Below, in pieces: positions 25,570-33,394 of a stretch of DNA of 64,000 nt. The position numbers and the translations under genes are program-made. The stretch spans positions 3,410,001 through 3,474,000 of the forward strand of contig NZ_CP092891.1 of assembly GCF_026559675.1 (NCBI RefSeq). The letters run 5' to 3'. The DNA comes from Microbacterium oxydans. GTDB lineage: Bacteria; Actinomycetota; Actinomycetes; Actinomycetales; Microbacteriaceae. How positions within the stretch are numbered: position 1 is the stretch's first letter; the number at the start of each line of letters is the position of its first letter. The notes beneath the pieces were generated by a model. That model made no database searches, was not told the origin of the DNA, and was given only the letters and a program-made list of their open reading frames with translations.

Positions 25570-26474
25570 CAGTTCTCCTCCAGTGCGGTGCGCAGTCGAC
25601 CGTCGGCCGCGTCCAGTCGTGCGGTGGCCGCGGCGAGGTCCTCACCGCGGCGGATCATGATCGACGCGATCTTCACGTCGTAGGCGGCAGCCTCCAGTGC
25701 GGTCACGGCCGTGTCGCGGTCGACATCCGCGATGGTCTCCACCATCCGGATCGCCCGCTCGCGCAACTTGTGGTTGGTGGCCTTCACGTCGACCATCAGG
25801 TTGCCGTAGGCCTTGCCGTTCCGCACCATCGTGATGGTCGAGAACATGTTCAGCACCAGCTTCTGGGCGGTGCCGGACTTGAGCCGGGTCGAGCCGGAGA
25901 GCACCTCGGGGCCGACCTCGACCTCGATGCCGTGCTCGGCCGCTGCGCTGAGGGCGGTGCCGGCGTTGCACGACAGACCGATGCTGAGCGCTCCGAGCTC
26001 GCGGGCTCGGCGGACGGCGGCGATCACATAGGGCGTGCGCCCGCTCGACGCGATGCCGATCACGGTGTCGAGCGGTCCGATCCCCGCGGCGTCGATGGCC
26101 GCGGCACCCGCCTCCGCGTCGTCCTCCGCCCCCTCGACGGGGTTCACGATCGCCCCAGGGCCGCCGGCCATGATCGCGAAAACCAGCTCCGGCGGGGTGC
26201 TGAACGTGGGCGGGCACTCCGAGGCGTCGAGCACGCCGATGCGGCCGGGGGTCCCTGCGCCGACGTAGACCAGGCGTCCCCCCTGCGCCATGCGCGCGGC
26301 CGTGGCCTCGATCGCCGGCACGATCTGCCCGAGTGCGCGCTGCACGGCGGCGGGAACCCTGGCATCCGCTTCGTTCATGGTCTGCGCGAGTTCCGCGACG
26401 CTCATCAGGTCGAGTTCCGCGTACCGGGGATCGCTCGCTTCCGTGGCGAGCCCGCCGAGATCCTCCATGGTCAT
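25569..26474 (-). CDS. murQ: N-acetylmuramic acid 6-phosphate etherase
   Basis: A 301-residue SIS-domain enzyme that removes the lactyl ether from MurNAc 6-phosphate, giving GlcNAc 6-phosphate and lactate. Sugar-phosphate-binding segments (YVGAGTPGRIGVLDASECPPTF, IGIASSGRTPYV) and the catalytic Glu in ASECPPTF are present. ATG 26474 has AGGAAG upstream. It is the first gene of the murQ-anmK unit, divergent from murR. No MurNAc PTS gene is in the window, so recycling of internal muropeptides is more likely than uptake of MurNAc. Confidence 0.95.
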   Translation of the reverse strand: MTMEDLGGLATEASDPRYAELDLMSVAELAQTMNEADARVPAAVQRALGQIVPAIEATAARMAQGGRLVYVGAGTPGRIGVLDASECPPTFSTPPELVFAIMAGGPGAIVNPVEGAEDDAEAGAAAIDAAGIGPLDTVIGIASSGRTPYVIAAVRRARELGALSIGLSCNAGTALSAAAEHGIEVEVGPEVLSGSTRLKSGTAQKLVLNMFSTITMVRNGKAYGNLMVDVKATNHKLRERAIRMVETIADVDRDTAVTALEAAAYDVKIASIMIRRGEDLAAATARLDAADGRLRTALEEN

Positions 26475-26510
26475 CGCTTCCTGATCTCCTCGCGATGCCG
26501 CCCGCTCGAT

Positions 26511-26569
26511 GTGTATGAAAAGTACACGCGGACCGCTTCTGATGTAACAGTCGTTCCCCTAGTGTATGA
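26511..26569. promoter_or_regulatory. Candidate MurR operator region
   Basis: GTGTA-TGAAAAG-TACAC (26511-26527) is an inverted repeat, and its left part GTGTATGA recurs directly at 26562-26569. Both lie in the AT-rich gap between murQ and murR. The regulator is probably relieved by MurNAc 6-phosphate, as known for E. coli MurR. Confidence 0.5.
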
Positions 26570-26588
26570 GACATCGATCGGAGACCCC

Positions 26589-27476
26589 ATGCCCCCTGAA
26601 GCCGTCGGCGCGCATCCCGTGCTCGTCCGCATGCGGGCGCTCCGCCCCGAGCTGCGTCCGAGCGAGCAGCGGATCGCCGATCTGTTCCTCTCCGACCCGG
26701 CCGGCACGGCGGGGCTCTCGGTAGCCGAGCTCGCGCAGCGCTGCGACACCTCGACCACCTCGGTCGTGCGGTTCTGCAAGCGTCTCGGCTACGAGCACGT
26801 GCGCGAGCTGCGCAACCACGTGCTGCGCGACGTGGAGCGCGAGACGTTCGACACCGCGGCGCTCCCCGCCGTCTCCGGAGACATCGACCGCGACGACACC
26901 CTGGCCGACATCGTCGCCAAGGTCTCGCTCGCCGAGACCCTGTCCCTCGCCGACACCGCCAAGGTGCTCGACACCGAGTCCCTCCGCGCCTCGGTCGAGG
27001 CCATCACCGCATCGAGCCGCGTCGACATCTTCGGCGTCGGCGCCAGCTCCATCGTGGGGCTCGACCTGCAGCGCAAGCTCACCCGCATCGGGCGCACCGC
27101 TCTGGAGTGGTCCGACCCGCATGCCGCCTGGACCTCGGCTGCCACGCTCGGCCCCGGCAACGTCGCGATCGCGGTGTCCCACAGCGGTGCGACCACCGAC
27201 ACGATCGAGTTCCTGCTCCTCGCGCGCAGTGCCGGGGCGACGACCATCGCCCTCACGAACCATGCGGGCGCTCCGCTGGCCGACCACGCCGACCTCGTGC
27301 TGACGACCGCGGCTCGCGAGACGGGCTTCCGCTCCGGCGCGCTGGGAAGCCGGATCGCCCAGCTCATGGTGGTCGACTGCATCTTCATCGGGGTCGCCCA
27401 GTCGAACTACGACCGCTCGATGGAGGCGCTCCGCGACACCTTCGCCGCCGTGCACCGCGGGCGGAAGACGAGCTGA
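26589..27476 (+). CDS. murR: RpiR/MurR-family transcriptional regulator
   Basis: 295 residues. The N-terminal RpiR helix-turn-helix at about 15-90 reads PSEQRIADLFLSDP...SVAELAQRCDTSTTSVVRFCKRLGY. A C-terminal SIS domain (VDIFGVGASS, VAIAVSHSGATTDT) binds a sugar phosphate. ATG 26589 follows GGAG. Given the divergent murQ-anmK, it is most likely the MurNAc 6-phosphate sensor of peptidoglycan recycling. Confidence 0.9.
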   Translation: MPPEAVGAHPVLVRMRALRPELRPSEQRIADLFLSDPAGTAGLSVAELAQRCDTSTTSVVRFCKRLGYEHVRELRNHVLRDVERETFDTAALPAVSGDIDRDDTLADIVAKVSLAETLSLADTAKVLDTESLRASVEAITASSRVDIFGVGASSIVGLDLQRKLTRIGRTALEWSDPHAAWTSAATLGPGNVAIAVSHSGATTDTIEFLLLARSAGATTIALTNHAGAPLADHADLVLTTAARETGFRSGALGSRIAQLMVVDCIFIGVAQSNYDRSMEALRDTFAAVHRGRKTS

Positions 27477-27519
27477 CCACTCCTCCACATTTCATGACGT
27501 CTGCGACCTCTCCACGGAT

Positions 27520-27533
27520 GCCGGAATTCCGGC
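27520..27533. other. Perfect 14-bp palindrome GCCGGAATTCCGGC
   Basis: It lies 44 nt after the murR stop and 63 nt before the coiled-coil gene pair. It could be an operator or the stem of a short terminator; there is no T run. Confidence 0.35.
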
Positions 27534-27596
27534 GATCGCCACCCTGGAAGCGGCGTAACGTCTCCTGCATACCCGCACACGGCAAGGAGAGCACTC

Positions 27597-27923
27597 GTGA
27601 CCACGGACACCATGACGATCGTGATCAGCGCGATCGGCATCGTCCTCACCGTGAGCACGAGCCAGTTCGCCGGGGCGGCCTGGATGGTCCGCCGCATCGA
27701 TGCCGTGGACGACAAGCTCAACGACCGGATCGACGCCGTCGAAGAGAATCTCAGCAGGCGCATCGACGCGGTCGACGAGAATCTCAGCTCCCGCATCGAC
27801 GCGGTCGACGACAAGCTCAGCTCCCGCATCGACGCGGTCGCCGCCGACGTCACCGACCTCAAGATCTCCGTCGCCCGCCTCGAAGGACCCCCGCGACACC
27901 TCCTCACCGTCGGACGGAGCTGA
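27597..27923 (+). CDS. Single-span membrane protein with five 11-residue coiled-coil repeats (copy 1)
   Basis: 108 residues. A hydrophobic N-terminal segment (about 6-28, ending in WMVRRIDAV) is followed by five consecutive 11-residue units of pattern RIDAVxxxLxx, ending RIDAVAADVTD, then a tail LKISVARLEGPPRHLL. Eleven-residue (hendecad) periodicity predicts a long, slightly right-handed coiled coil. GTG 27597 has a strong AAGGAGAG site. It is followed 4 nt after its stop by a paralogue with three repeats. Function unknown. Confidence 0.75.
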   Translation: MTTDTMTIVISAIGIVLTVSTSQFAGAAWMVRRIDAVDDKLNDRIDAVEENLSRRIDAVDENLSSRIDAVDDKLSSRIDAVAADVTDLKISVARLEGPPRHLLTVGRS

Positions 27924-27927
27924 GATC

Positions 27928-28185
27928 GTGGCCACGGACACCCTGACCATCGTCATCAGCGCGATCGGCATCGTCCTCACTCTCGGCACGAGCACGTTCG
28001 TCGGTGCCTCCTGGATGGTCCGCCGCATCGACGCCGTCGACGAGAAACTCAGCAGCCGCATCGACGCCGTCGCCGAGAATCTCAGCTCCCGCATCGACGC
28101 GGTCGCCGCCGACGTCACCGACCTCAAGATCTCCGTCGCGCGCCTCGAGGGACCCCCGCGACACCTCCTCAGAGCCAGCCGCTGA
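27928..28185 (+). CDS. Paralogue of the preceding gene with three 11-residue repeats (copy 2)
   Basis: 85 residues with the same layout as copy 1: a membrane segment, WMVRRIDAV, three RIDAV units, then the same tail LKISVARLEGPPRHLL. The two proteins and their DNA are nearly identical outside the repeat number (5 against 3), which indicates a recent tandem duplication followed by repeat gain or loss. The start is GTG 27928, 4 nt after the copy 1 stop. Confidence 0.75.
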   Translation: MATDTLTIVISAIGIVLTLGTSTFVGASWMVRRIDAVDEKLSSRIDAVAENLSSRIDAVAADVTDLKISVARLEGPPRHLLRASR

Positions 28186-28227
28186 CGCCTCGACGACGAG
28201 ACGACAGAGCGCCCGCGCGGCGCCGCG

Positions 28228-29136
28228 TCAGCGGAGGGCGAGCGCGAGGGCGGCGGCGCCGATCAACGGCCCCTCGTCGCCCAGACCCGATCGCACCACC
28301 CGCGTACGGCGAGAGTACTCGTGCACGGCGCTCGCGGTGAGGGCGTGCTGCACGAGGTCGATGTAGTCCGGAGACACGCGCGAGAAGCCGCCGCCGATGG
28401 CGACGACGTCGAGGTCGACGAGGGTCGCGGCGTCCGCCAGCGCCTCTCCGACCGCGCGGGCCGAGCGTTCGATCGCCGAACGGGCGATCGCATCCCCCGC
28501 CGCCGCGTCTCGAGCGAGATCCTCACCCGTGGCTCCGCGCCATCCCTGCGCCTGCGCCCACGCGGCGCTCGCCGGCCCCGAGGCGATCTCCTCGAGAGTG
28601 AGACCGTCCTCACGGCGGACCTGGCCGAGGTGCCCGGCGTTGCCGGTGGCTCCGGGGACGTACGAGCCGTTCACCACGAAACCGCCGCCGACCCCGGTCG
28701 ACACGACGATCGACAGCGAAGCACCAGCACCCTGCGTGGCGCCGAGCCAGGACTCGGCGAGCGCGAGCGCTCCTCCGTCGTGCCCCAGGACGGTGGGGAC
28801 GTCACGGCCCATGACCGTGGACGCGGCGGCGTGGACGGCCTCGGTGAGACCGAAGCCGCGGGCGAGCGGCATGTTGACCGGCAGGATCGCACCAGCGGTC
28901 CGGTCGACGGGACCGGCGCTGCCGATACCCGCCCCGACGAGCTCGGCATCCGCGGGGAGCGCCGCGAGCGCGTGCTCGACGATCGCGATGACCGCGGCGT
29001 CCAGCGACGCGAACGTGGCCTCGCGACCGGTCGCCTGGCGACTGCGGCTGCCCTCGACGAGCACACCGTCCTCCGCGACGAGCGCGGCCTCCATCTTCGT
29101 GCCGCCGACGTCGACGGCGAGGGCGTGGCGCGTCAC
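28228..29136 (-). CDS. ROK-family sugar kinase-like protein without the zinc motif
   Basis: 302 residues. ATP-binding motif DVGGTKMEAALV is at about 8-19, the catalytic Asp in GHDGGALALAESW, and the glycine-rich adenosine motif in VVAIGGGFS. The usual ROK zinc site (GHxGHxxxxxxxxxCxCGxxGCxE) is replaced by GNAGHLGQVRREDGL with no Cys, so substrate handling may differ from NagK or glucokinase. GTG 29136 overlaps the pyrE stop (GTGA), so it is co-translated with pyrE. Confidence 0.82.
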   Translation of the reverse strand: MTRHALAVDVGGTKMEAALVAEDGVLVEGSRSRQATGREATFASLDAAVIAIVEHALAALPADAELVGAGIGSAGPVDRTAGAILPVNMPLARGFGLTEAVHAAASTVMGRDVPTVLGHDGGALALAESWLGATQGAGASLSIVVSTGVGGGFVVNGSYVPGATGNAGHLGQVRREDGLTLEEIASGPASAAWAQAQGWRGATGEDLARDAAAGDAIARSAIERSARAVGEALADAATLVDLDVVAIGGGFSRVSPDYIDLVQHALTASAVHEYSRRTRVVRSGLGDEGPLIGAAALALALR

Positions 29137-29693
29137 TGGGGGTCGAGCCCGAGGTCGTCGAGGTCGAAGGCTGCGCGCCATTCGAGACCCTCGGCTTCGA
29201 TGGCGGCCTGCGCGCCCGTCTTGCGGTCGACGATCACGGCGACCGCGACGATCTCGGCGCCTTCGCGACGCAGAGCCTCGACGGCCTTGAGCGCGGACTG
29301 CCCGGTGGTGGAGGTGTCTTCGAGCACGACGACGCGCTTGCCCTTGACGTCGGCACCCTCGATCTGGCGACCGCGGCCGTGGTCCTTGGGCTCCTTGCGC
29401 ACGACGAACGCGTCGAGCGGGGTACCGGCCGCGACCGAGGCGTGCAGCACCGAGTTCGCGATCGGGTCGGCACCGAGAGTGAGGCCACCGACGGCCACCA
29501 CGTCGAGGTCGCCGATCAGGTCGAGCATGATCCGGCCGATCGCCGGGGCCGCCCTGTGGTCGAGTGTGAGCTTGCGCATGTCGACGTAGTACGTCGCCTT
29601 CTTGCCGCTGGAGAGGGTGAAGTCACCGTGGAACACCGCCTCGTCCTTGATGAGGTCGAGGAGTGTCTGGCGGTCTGCGTCGAGTGCGGTCAC
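29133..29693 (-). CDS. pyrE: Orotate phosphoribosyltransferase
   Basis: A 186-residue enzyme joining orotate and PRPP to give OMP in pyrimidine synthesis. The PRPP motif VVVLEDTSTTGQSA is present, along with the SGKKATYYVDMRKLT segment typical of OPRTase. GTG 29693 is chosen over an upstream in-frame start at 29720 because TACACT lies 7 nt before it, a leaderless layout. It is divergent from xthA. Confidence 0.93.
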   Translation of the reverse strand: MTALDADRQTLLDLIKDEAVFHGDFTLSSGKKATYYVDMRKLTLDHRAAPAIGRIMLDLIGDLDVVAVGGLTLGADPIANSVLHASVAAGTPLDAFVVRKEPKDHGRGRQIEGADVKGKRVVVLEDTSTTGQSALKAVEALRREGAEIVAVAVIVDRKTGAQAAIEAEGLEWRAAFDLDDLGLDPQ

Positions 29694-29700
29694 GGCATCC

Positions 29701-29706
29701 AGTGTA
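29701..29706 (-). promoter_or_regulatory. -10 element TACACT of pyrE
   Basis: TACACT lies 7 nt before GTG 29693; back to back with the xthA promoter. Confidence 0.55.
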
Positions 29707-29755
29707 GAAGGCGCGAGCACGGTCGTCCGCGGCGGCTCGTGTCGGATGCCGCAAC

Positions 29756-29761
29756 TAGGCT
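29756..29761 (+). promoter_or_regulatory. -10 element TAGGCT of xthA
   Basis: TAGGCT lies 6 nt before ATG 29768. Confidence 0.55.
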
Positions 29762-29767
29762 GGACGT

Positions 29768-30613
29768 ATGCGCTTGGCCACCTGGAACGTCAACTCCATC
29801 CGCACCCGCGTCACCCGTACCGTCGAGTTCGCCGTCCGTGAGGACATCGACGTGCTGGCGATGCAGGAGATCAAGTGCAAGCCCGAGCAGTTCCCCTACG
29901 GACCGTTCGAGGAGGCCGGCTACCACGTCGAGGTGCACGGCCTGAACCAGTGGAACGGTGTCGCCATCGCGAGCCGCCTGCCCGTCACCGACGTGCGCAC
30001 GTCGTTCGACGGGATGCCGGGTTTCGCCAAGGGTCATGAGGGCCCGGATGCGCCGCTCGAGGCCCGCGCGCTCGGCGTGATGGTCGACGGCGTGCGCGTG
30101 TGGAGCCTGTACGTGCCCAACGGCCGTTCGCTGGAGGATCCGCACTACCTCTACAAGCTGCACTGGCTCGAGCAGCTGAAGAAGTCGACGGCTGCCGAGC
30201 TCTCGGCGAACCCCGACCTTCCGCTCGCCCTGGTGGGCGACTTCAACATCATCCCGTTCGACGTCGACAACGGCGACCCCGACATCGTGATCGGCCGTTC
30301 CACGCACGTCTCCCCGCAGGAGCGCGATGCGTTCTTCGCCTTCCAGGACGCCGGGGTCACGGATGTGGTCCGCCCGCTCATCCCCGAGGGCTTCACCTAC
30401 TGGGACTACCAACGGCTGAAGTTCCCCCGCAACGAGGGCGTCCGCATCGATTTCGTCCTGGGCTCGCGCATGCTGGCCGAGGCCGTGACCGGCGCGTCGA
30501 TCCACCGTGACGAGCGCAAGGGCGAGCAGCCCAGCGATCACGTCCCGGTGGTCGTCGACCTCGATTTCGGCGGCACCGATGACGACGACGACATGCCGAT
30601 GATCTTCTCCTGA
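29768..30613 (+). CDS. xthA: Exodeoxyribonuclease III / AP endonuclease
   Basis: A 281-residue enzyme of base-excision repair that nicks DNA at abasic sites and trims 3' ends. It has the family residues in order: WNVNSIR (Asn), MQEIK (Glu metal ligand), GDFNIIP (Asp/Asn), and SDHVPVV at the C-terminus. A short acidic tail (GGTDDDDD) follows the nuclease domain. The HAD gene is 43 nt downstream, after a small hairpin TTCGCT-GCGCG-AGCGAA. Confidence 0.93.
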   Translation: MRLATWNVNSIRTRVTRTVEFAVREDIDVLAMQEIKCKPEQFPYGPFEEAGYHVEVHGLNQWNGVAIASRLPVTDVRTSFDGMPGFAKGHEGPDAPLEARALGVMVDGVRVWSLYVPNGRSLEDPHYLYKLHWLEQLKKSTAAELSANPDLPLALVGDFNIIPFDVDNGDPDIVIGRSTHVSPQERDAFFAFQDAGVTDVVRPLIPEGFTYWDYQRLKFPRNEGVRIDFVLGSRMLAEAVTGASIHRDERKGEQPSDHVPVVVDLDFGGTDDDDDMPMIFS

Positions 30614-30656
30614 CGCCCCACCCGTTCGCTGCGCGAGCGAAACGAGACGAAACGCC

Positions 30657-31466
30657 ATGACCATCCGACTGATCGCCACCGACCTCGACGGCACTCTCCT
30701 CGACTCGACGTCCACCGTCACCCCGCGCACGCGGGCGGCACTCGACGCGGCCCGTGCCCGTGGAATCCACGTCGTCCCGGTCACGGCACGGCAGCCGATC
30801 GGTCTGCGGGCCATCGCGGCCGACGCCGGGTTCGAGGGATGGGCGCTGTGCAGCAACGGCGCCTATGCCGTGCGCCTCGACGACGGACGGATGCTGTTCG
30901 CCGAAGAGCTTCCGTCCGACACGATCCGCGCCCTCGCCGAGGCACTGCGCGCCAGCATCCCGGGGCTGCTGTTCGCGAGCGTGCGCGATGCCGGCGAGAC
31001 GTTCGTCGCCCAGGACGGCTACGCCGCGATCGCCCAGCTCGCCGACCATAAGCGCGACCCGGCGACGATGGGCGGTGTGCCGCTGGACCAGGTGCTCGCG
31101 GCCCCCAGCCTGAAGTTCGTGATCCGGCATCCGGAACTCGCCCCGGACGCGCTCTTCGACGCGCTGCGGTCGCTCGGGCTGACCGGCTTCGAGGCGACGC
31201 TCTCGGGAGCCCCCTTCGTCGAGGTCATGGCAGAGGGCGTCACCAAGGCCACGGGCCTCGCCCGGCTCTGCGAGCACCTCGGCATCGACCGCGCCGACGT
31301 GGTGGCCTTCGGCGATGCGCTCAACGACGTCGAGATGCTCCGCTGGGCGGGCCGCGGTGTCGCGATGGCCGGCGCCGAGCCCGTCGTGCGCGAGGCCGCC
31401 GACGAGACGACCGCCTCGAACGATGAAGACGGTGTGGCGCAGATGATCGAGCGGCTCCTCGGCTGA
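30657..31466 (+). CDS. Cof-type HAD-IIB phosphatase
   Basis: A 269-residue cytoplasmic phosphatase. The nucleophile motif DLDGTLL is at about 8-14, with the C2B cap domain in the middle. Conserved Lys (VTKATGL) and motif IV GDALNDVEML are present. Substrates of Cof-type enzymes are sugar phosphates, nucleotides or flavin precursors, and nothing here separates them. It probably shares the xthA transcript. Confidence 0.9.
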   Translation: MTIRLIATDLDGTLLDSTSTVTPRTRAALDAARARGIHVVPVTARQPIGLRAIAADAGFEGWALCSNGAYAVRLDDGRMLFAEELPSDTIRALAEALRASIPGLLFASVRDAGETFVAQDGYAAIAQLADHKRDPATMGGVPLDQVLAAPSLKFVIRHPELAPDALFDALRSLGLTGFEATLSGAPFVEVMAEGVTKATGLARLCEHLGIDRADVVAFGDALNDVEMLRWAGRGVAMAGAEPVVREAADETTASNDEDGVAQMIERLLG

Positions 31467-31479
31467 GTTCCCCCCCGTT

Positions 31480-32115
31480 TCAGTCGAACGTCCCGACCTC
31501 CGGCACCCGATCGGTGCGCCCGTAGCGGAGCAGCGTCACGCCGCCGTCGTCGGTGATCGGCTCCTGGAGCAGTTCCAGCACCGACGGGAGGGCACGGTCG
31601 TCGAAGACCTTCTTGCCCGCGCCGAGCAGGATCGGGTACACCCAGAGGTTCAGCTCGTCGAACAGTCCCTCGGCGAGCAGCGTGTGCACGAAGTCGAGGC
31701 TGCCGATCACGTGCACCTCTCGGTGGGCTGCCCGCATCGCGGCCACCTCGGCGGCCAGGTCGGCGCCGACGCGCGTGCTGCCCTCCCAGCCGAGCGCGAT
31801 GTCGGCGTCCCGGGAGGCCACGTACTTCGGCACCCGGTTGAAGAGCGTCCCGATGTCGCCCGACTCCCCCTCGGTGTGATGCGGCCAGTACGAGGCGAAG
31901 ATGTCGTAGGTGCGCCGCCCGAGCAGCAGCGCATCCAGGCCGCGCATCCCCTTCTCGATCTCGGGGCCGACGCCGGACGACGGATGCCCGGCCTGCCAGC
32001 CGCTGAAGCGGAACCCGCCGGAGGTGTCCTCATCGGTACCCCCGGGCCCCTGTGCCACACCGTCGAGAGATGTGAAGAGGTCGATCAGGATGCGACCCGA
32101 TGTGTGGTCGTTCAT
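31480..32115 (-). CDS. Dihydrofolate-reductase-family protein (RibD C-terminal-like)
   Basis: A 211-residue NADPH-binding protein of the RibD C-terminal/YwjB group (ILIDLFTSLDGVAQGPGG, LLLGRRTYDIFASYWP, VIGSLDFVHTLL, YPILLGAGKKVF). The true substrate is usually not folate. ATG 32115 overlaps the HxlR gene stop (ATGA) and has GGGAGC upstream. It is the third gene of a VOC-HxlR-reductase unit, suggesting a small detoxification or redox operon under the HxlR protein. Confidence 0.85.
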   Translation of the reverse strand: MNDHTSGRILIDLFTSLDGVAQGPGGTDEDTSGGFRFSGWQAGHPSSGVGPEIEKGMRGLDALLLGRRTYDIFASYWPHHTEGESGDIGTLFNRVPKYVASRDADIALGWEGSTRVGADLAAEVAAMRAAHREVHVIGSLDFVHTLLAEGLFDELNLWVYPILLGAGKKVFDDRALPSVLELLQEPITDDGGVTLLRYGRTDRVPEVGTFD

Positions 32116-32804
32116 GTCATGCTCCCTACTGTCATTCGTGCGATGTGGAAAGTCGCGGCGAACGAGTCCAGCATCGACTCCTCCCCGCGGACGACGGCGA
32201 CGACGTCCTCCGCCAGCGCCTCCGCCGGCGTGATCTCGCCGCCGATCAGACGGCGGACGCCCGGACCGGCGACGATCACCGCATCCGGCTCCCCCTCGGG
32301 AAGGCGACCGCCGACGGGTGGCGCCGGAGGCGCGAGCTGCGCGACACGGAGCTCGCCGTCGCGCACCGACGCGCGGAGGGCGACGTCGCCGACGTGCAGC
32401 TCGTACTCGGCATCCGCCGCGGCATCCGCCTGGAACGCCGTGCGCAGGGCCATGGTGAGCGAGTCCGGGGTGACGACGTCGCCCTCCTCCGGATCGCCCA
32501 TCGCCTGGAAGCCCCAGCGGCCGAGAGCGAGCATGATCGGCTCGAACGACCGGCCGTACGGGGTGAGCTCGTACACGAGGCCACAGTTCAGCAGGGGAAC
32601 CCGGCGGACGACCCCGCCCTCCTGCAGCTCCTTCAGCCGCGTGGACAAGATGTTGGTCGGAATGCGCGGCAGCCCCTGCTTGAGGTCGGTGTAGCGACGG
32701 GGCCCGACGAGCAGATCGCGGACGATGAGCAGACCCCACCGCTCCCCGATCAGCTCGACGGCCGTCGTCACACCGCAGTACTGGCCGTAGCTGCGCGCTG
32801 CCAC
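32112..32804 (-). CDS. HxlR-family winged-helix regulator with C-terminal SCP2-like domain
   Basis: 230 residues. The N-terminal HxlR domain at about 8-100 (CGVTTAVELIGERWGLLIVRDLLVGPRRYTDLKQGLP...LSTRLKELQEGGVV) is followed by a second domain resembling sterol-carrier-type ligand domains found in larger HxlR proteins. GTG 32804 starts 1 nt after the VOC stop. HxlR proteins often sense electrophiles; the adjacent VOC and reductase genes fit that role. Confidence 0.85.
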   Translation of the reverse strand: MAARSYGQYCGVTTAVELIGERWGLLIVRDLLVGPRRYTDLKQGLPRIPTNILSTRLKELQEGGVVRRVPLLNCGLVYELTPYGRSFEPIMLALGRWGFQAMGDPEEGDVVTPDSLTMALRTAFQADAAADAEYELHVGDVALRASVRDGELRVAQLAPPAPPVGGRLPEGEPDAVIVAGPGVRRLIGGEITPAEALAEDVVAVVRGEESMLDSFAATFHIARMTVGSMT

Positions 32805-32805
32805 G

Positions 32806-33243
32806 TCAGGCCGATGCCGTGGAGTCGGCCACGTGATCCGGGCCGTTCTCCACGGCCTCCGGGGTCATGTAGAGGAAGCCGAGCGAGTTGCCGTCGGGGT
32901 CGTCGAGGTCGCGGGAGTACATGAACCCGTAGTCCTGCACGGGCTTCGGCTCCGCACCGCCCGCGGCGAGGCCCTTCTCGAGGATCGCGTCGACGTCCTC
33001 GCGCGAGTCCCGGCTGAACGCCACCGACACCTGGGCGACCTCGTTGGGATCGGCGATCGGCTTGTCGGTGAAGGTGGCGAAGAACTCGCGCTTGAGGACC
33101 ATGAAGTAGATGTCCTCGCTCCACACGATGCACGCGGCGTTCTCGTCGGTGAACTGCGGGCTGATCTCGCAGCCGAGCGCCGTGTAGAACGCCTTGGCGC
33201 GCTCGAGGTCGCTGGTGGGCAGGTTGACGAAGACCTTGGTCAT
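32806..33243 (-). CDS. VOC-family (glyoxalase/bleomycin-resistance) protein
   Basis: 145 residues with one VOC fold (VFVNLPTSDLERAKAFYTALG...DLDDPDGNSLGFLYM). Metal ligands are not fully evident. This subgroup is common in operons with redox regulators. ATG 33243 is chosen because MTKVFVNLP is the natural family start. It is the first gene of the operon and has a symmetrical CAAGCTTG site upstream. Confidence 0.85.
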   Translation of the reverse strand: MTKVFVNLPTSDLERAKAFYTALGCEISPQFTDENAACIVWSEDIYFMVLKREFFATFTDKPIADPNEVAQVSVAFSRDSREDVDAILEKGLAAGGAEPKPVQDYGFMYSRDLDDPDGNSLGFLYMTPEAVENGPDHVADSTASA

Positions 33244-33293
33244 GATGACTCGTTTGTCGATTCCGGATGCCGAGTGGTCATTCCTGGATGTCC

Positions 33294-33322
33294 ACAAGCT
33301 TGCAAAAAACAACCAAGCTTGT
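33294..33322. promoter_or_regulatory. Candidate HxlR operator: paired CAAGCTTG sites
   Basis: Arms ACAAGCTTG (33294-33302) and CAAGCTTGT (33314-33322) form an inverted repeat; each core is itself palindromic, 19 bp centre to centre. TTGACA on the minus strand (33319-33324), a perfect -35, overlaps the distal arm, so bound protein would block the VOC operon promoter. Confidence 0.6.
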
Positions 33323-33382
33323 CAATAGCAAGTAGAGAATCCATCCGCCGCACGGGGGATGCGGTCCCGGCAGCCTCCGCCC

Positions 33383-33388
33383 TACGGT
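33383..33388 (+). promoter_or_regulatory. -10 element TACGGT of the histidine kinase gene
   Basis: TACGGT lies 6 nt before ATG 33395. Confidence 0.5.
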
Positions 33389-33394
33389 GGAAGG

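Noticed and set aside
27904..28164. Repetitive antisense ORF (GDRVDAGAE units) opposite the coiled-coil gene pair
   Set aside because: Mirror of the sense repeats. The sense frame has strong ribosome sites and a membrane segment; the antisense frame does not.
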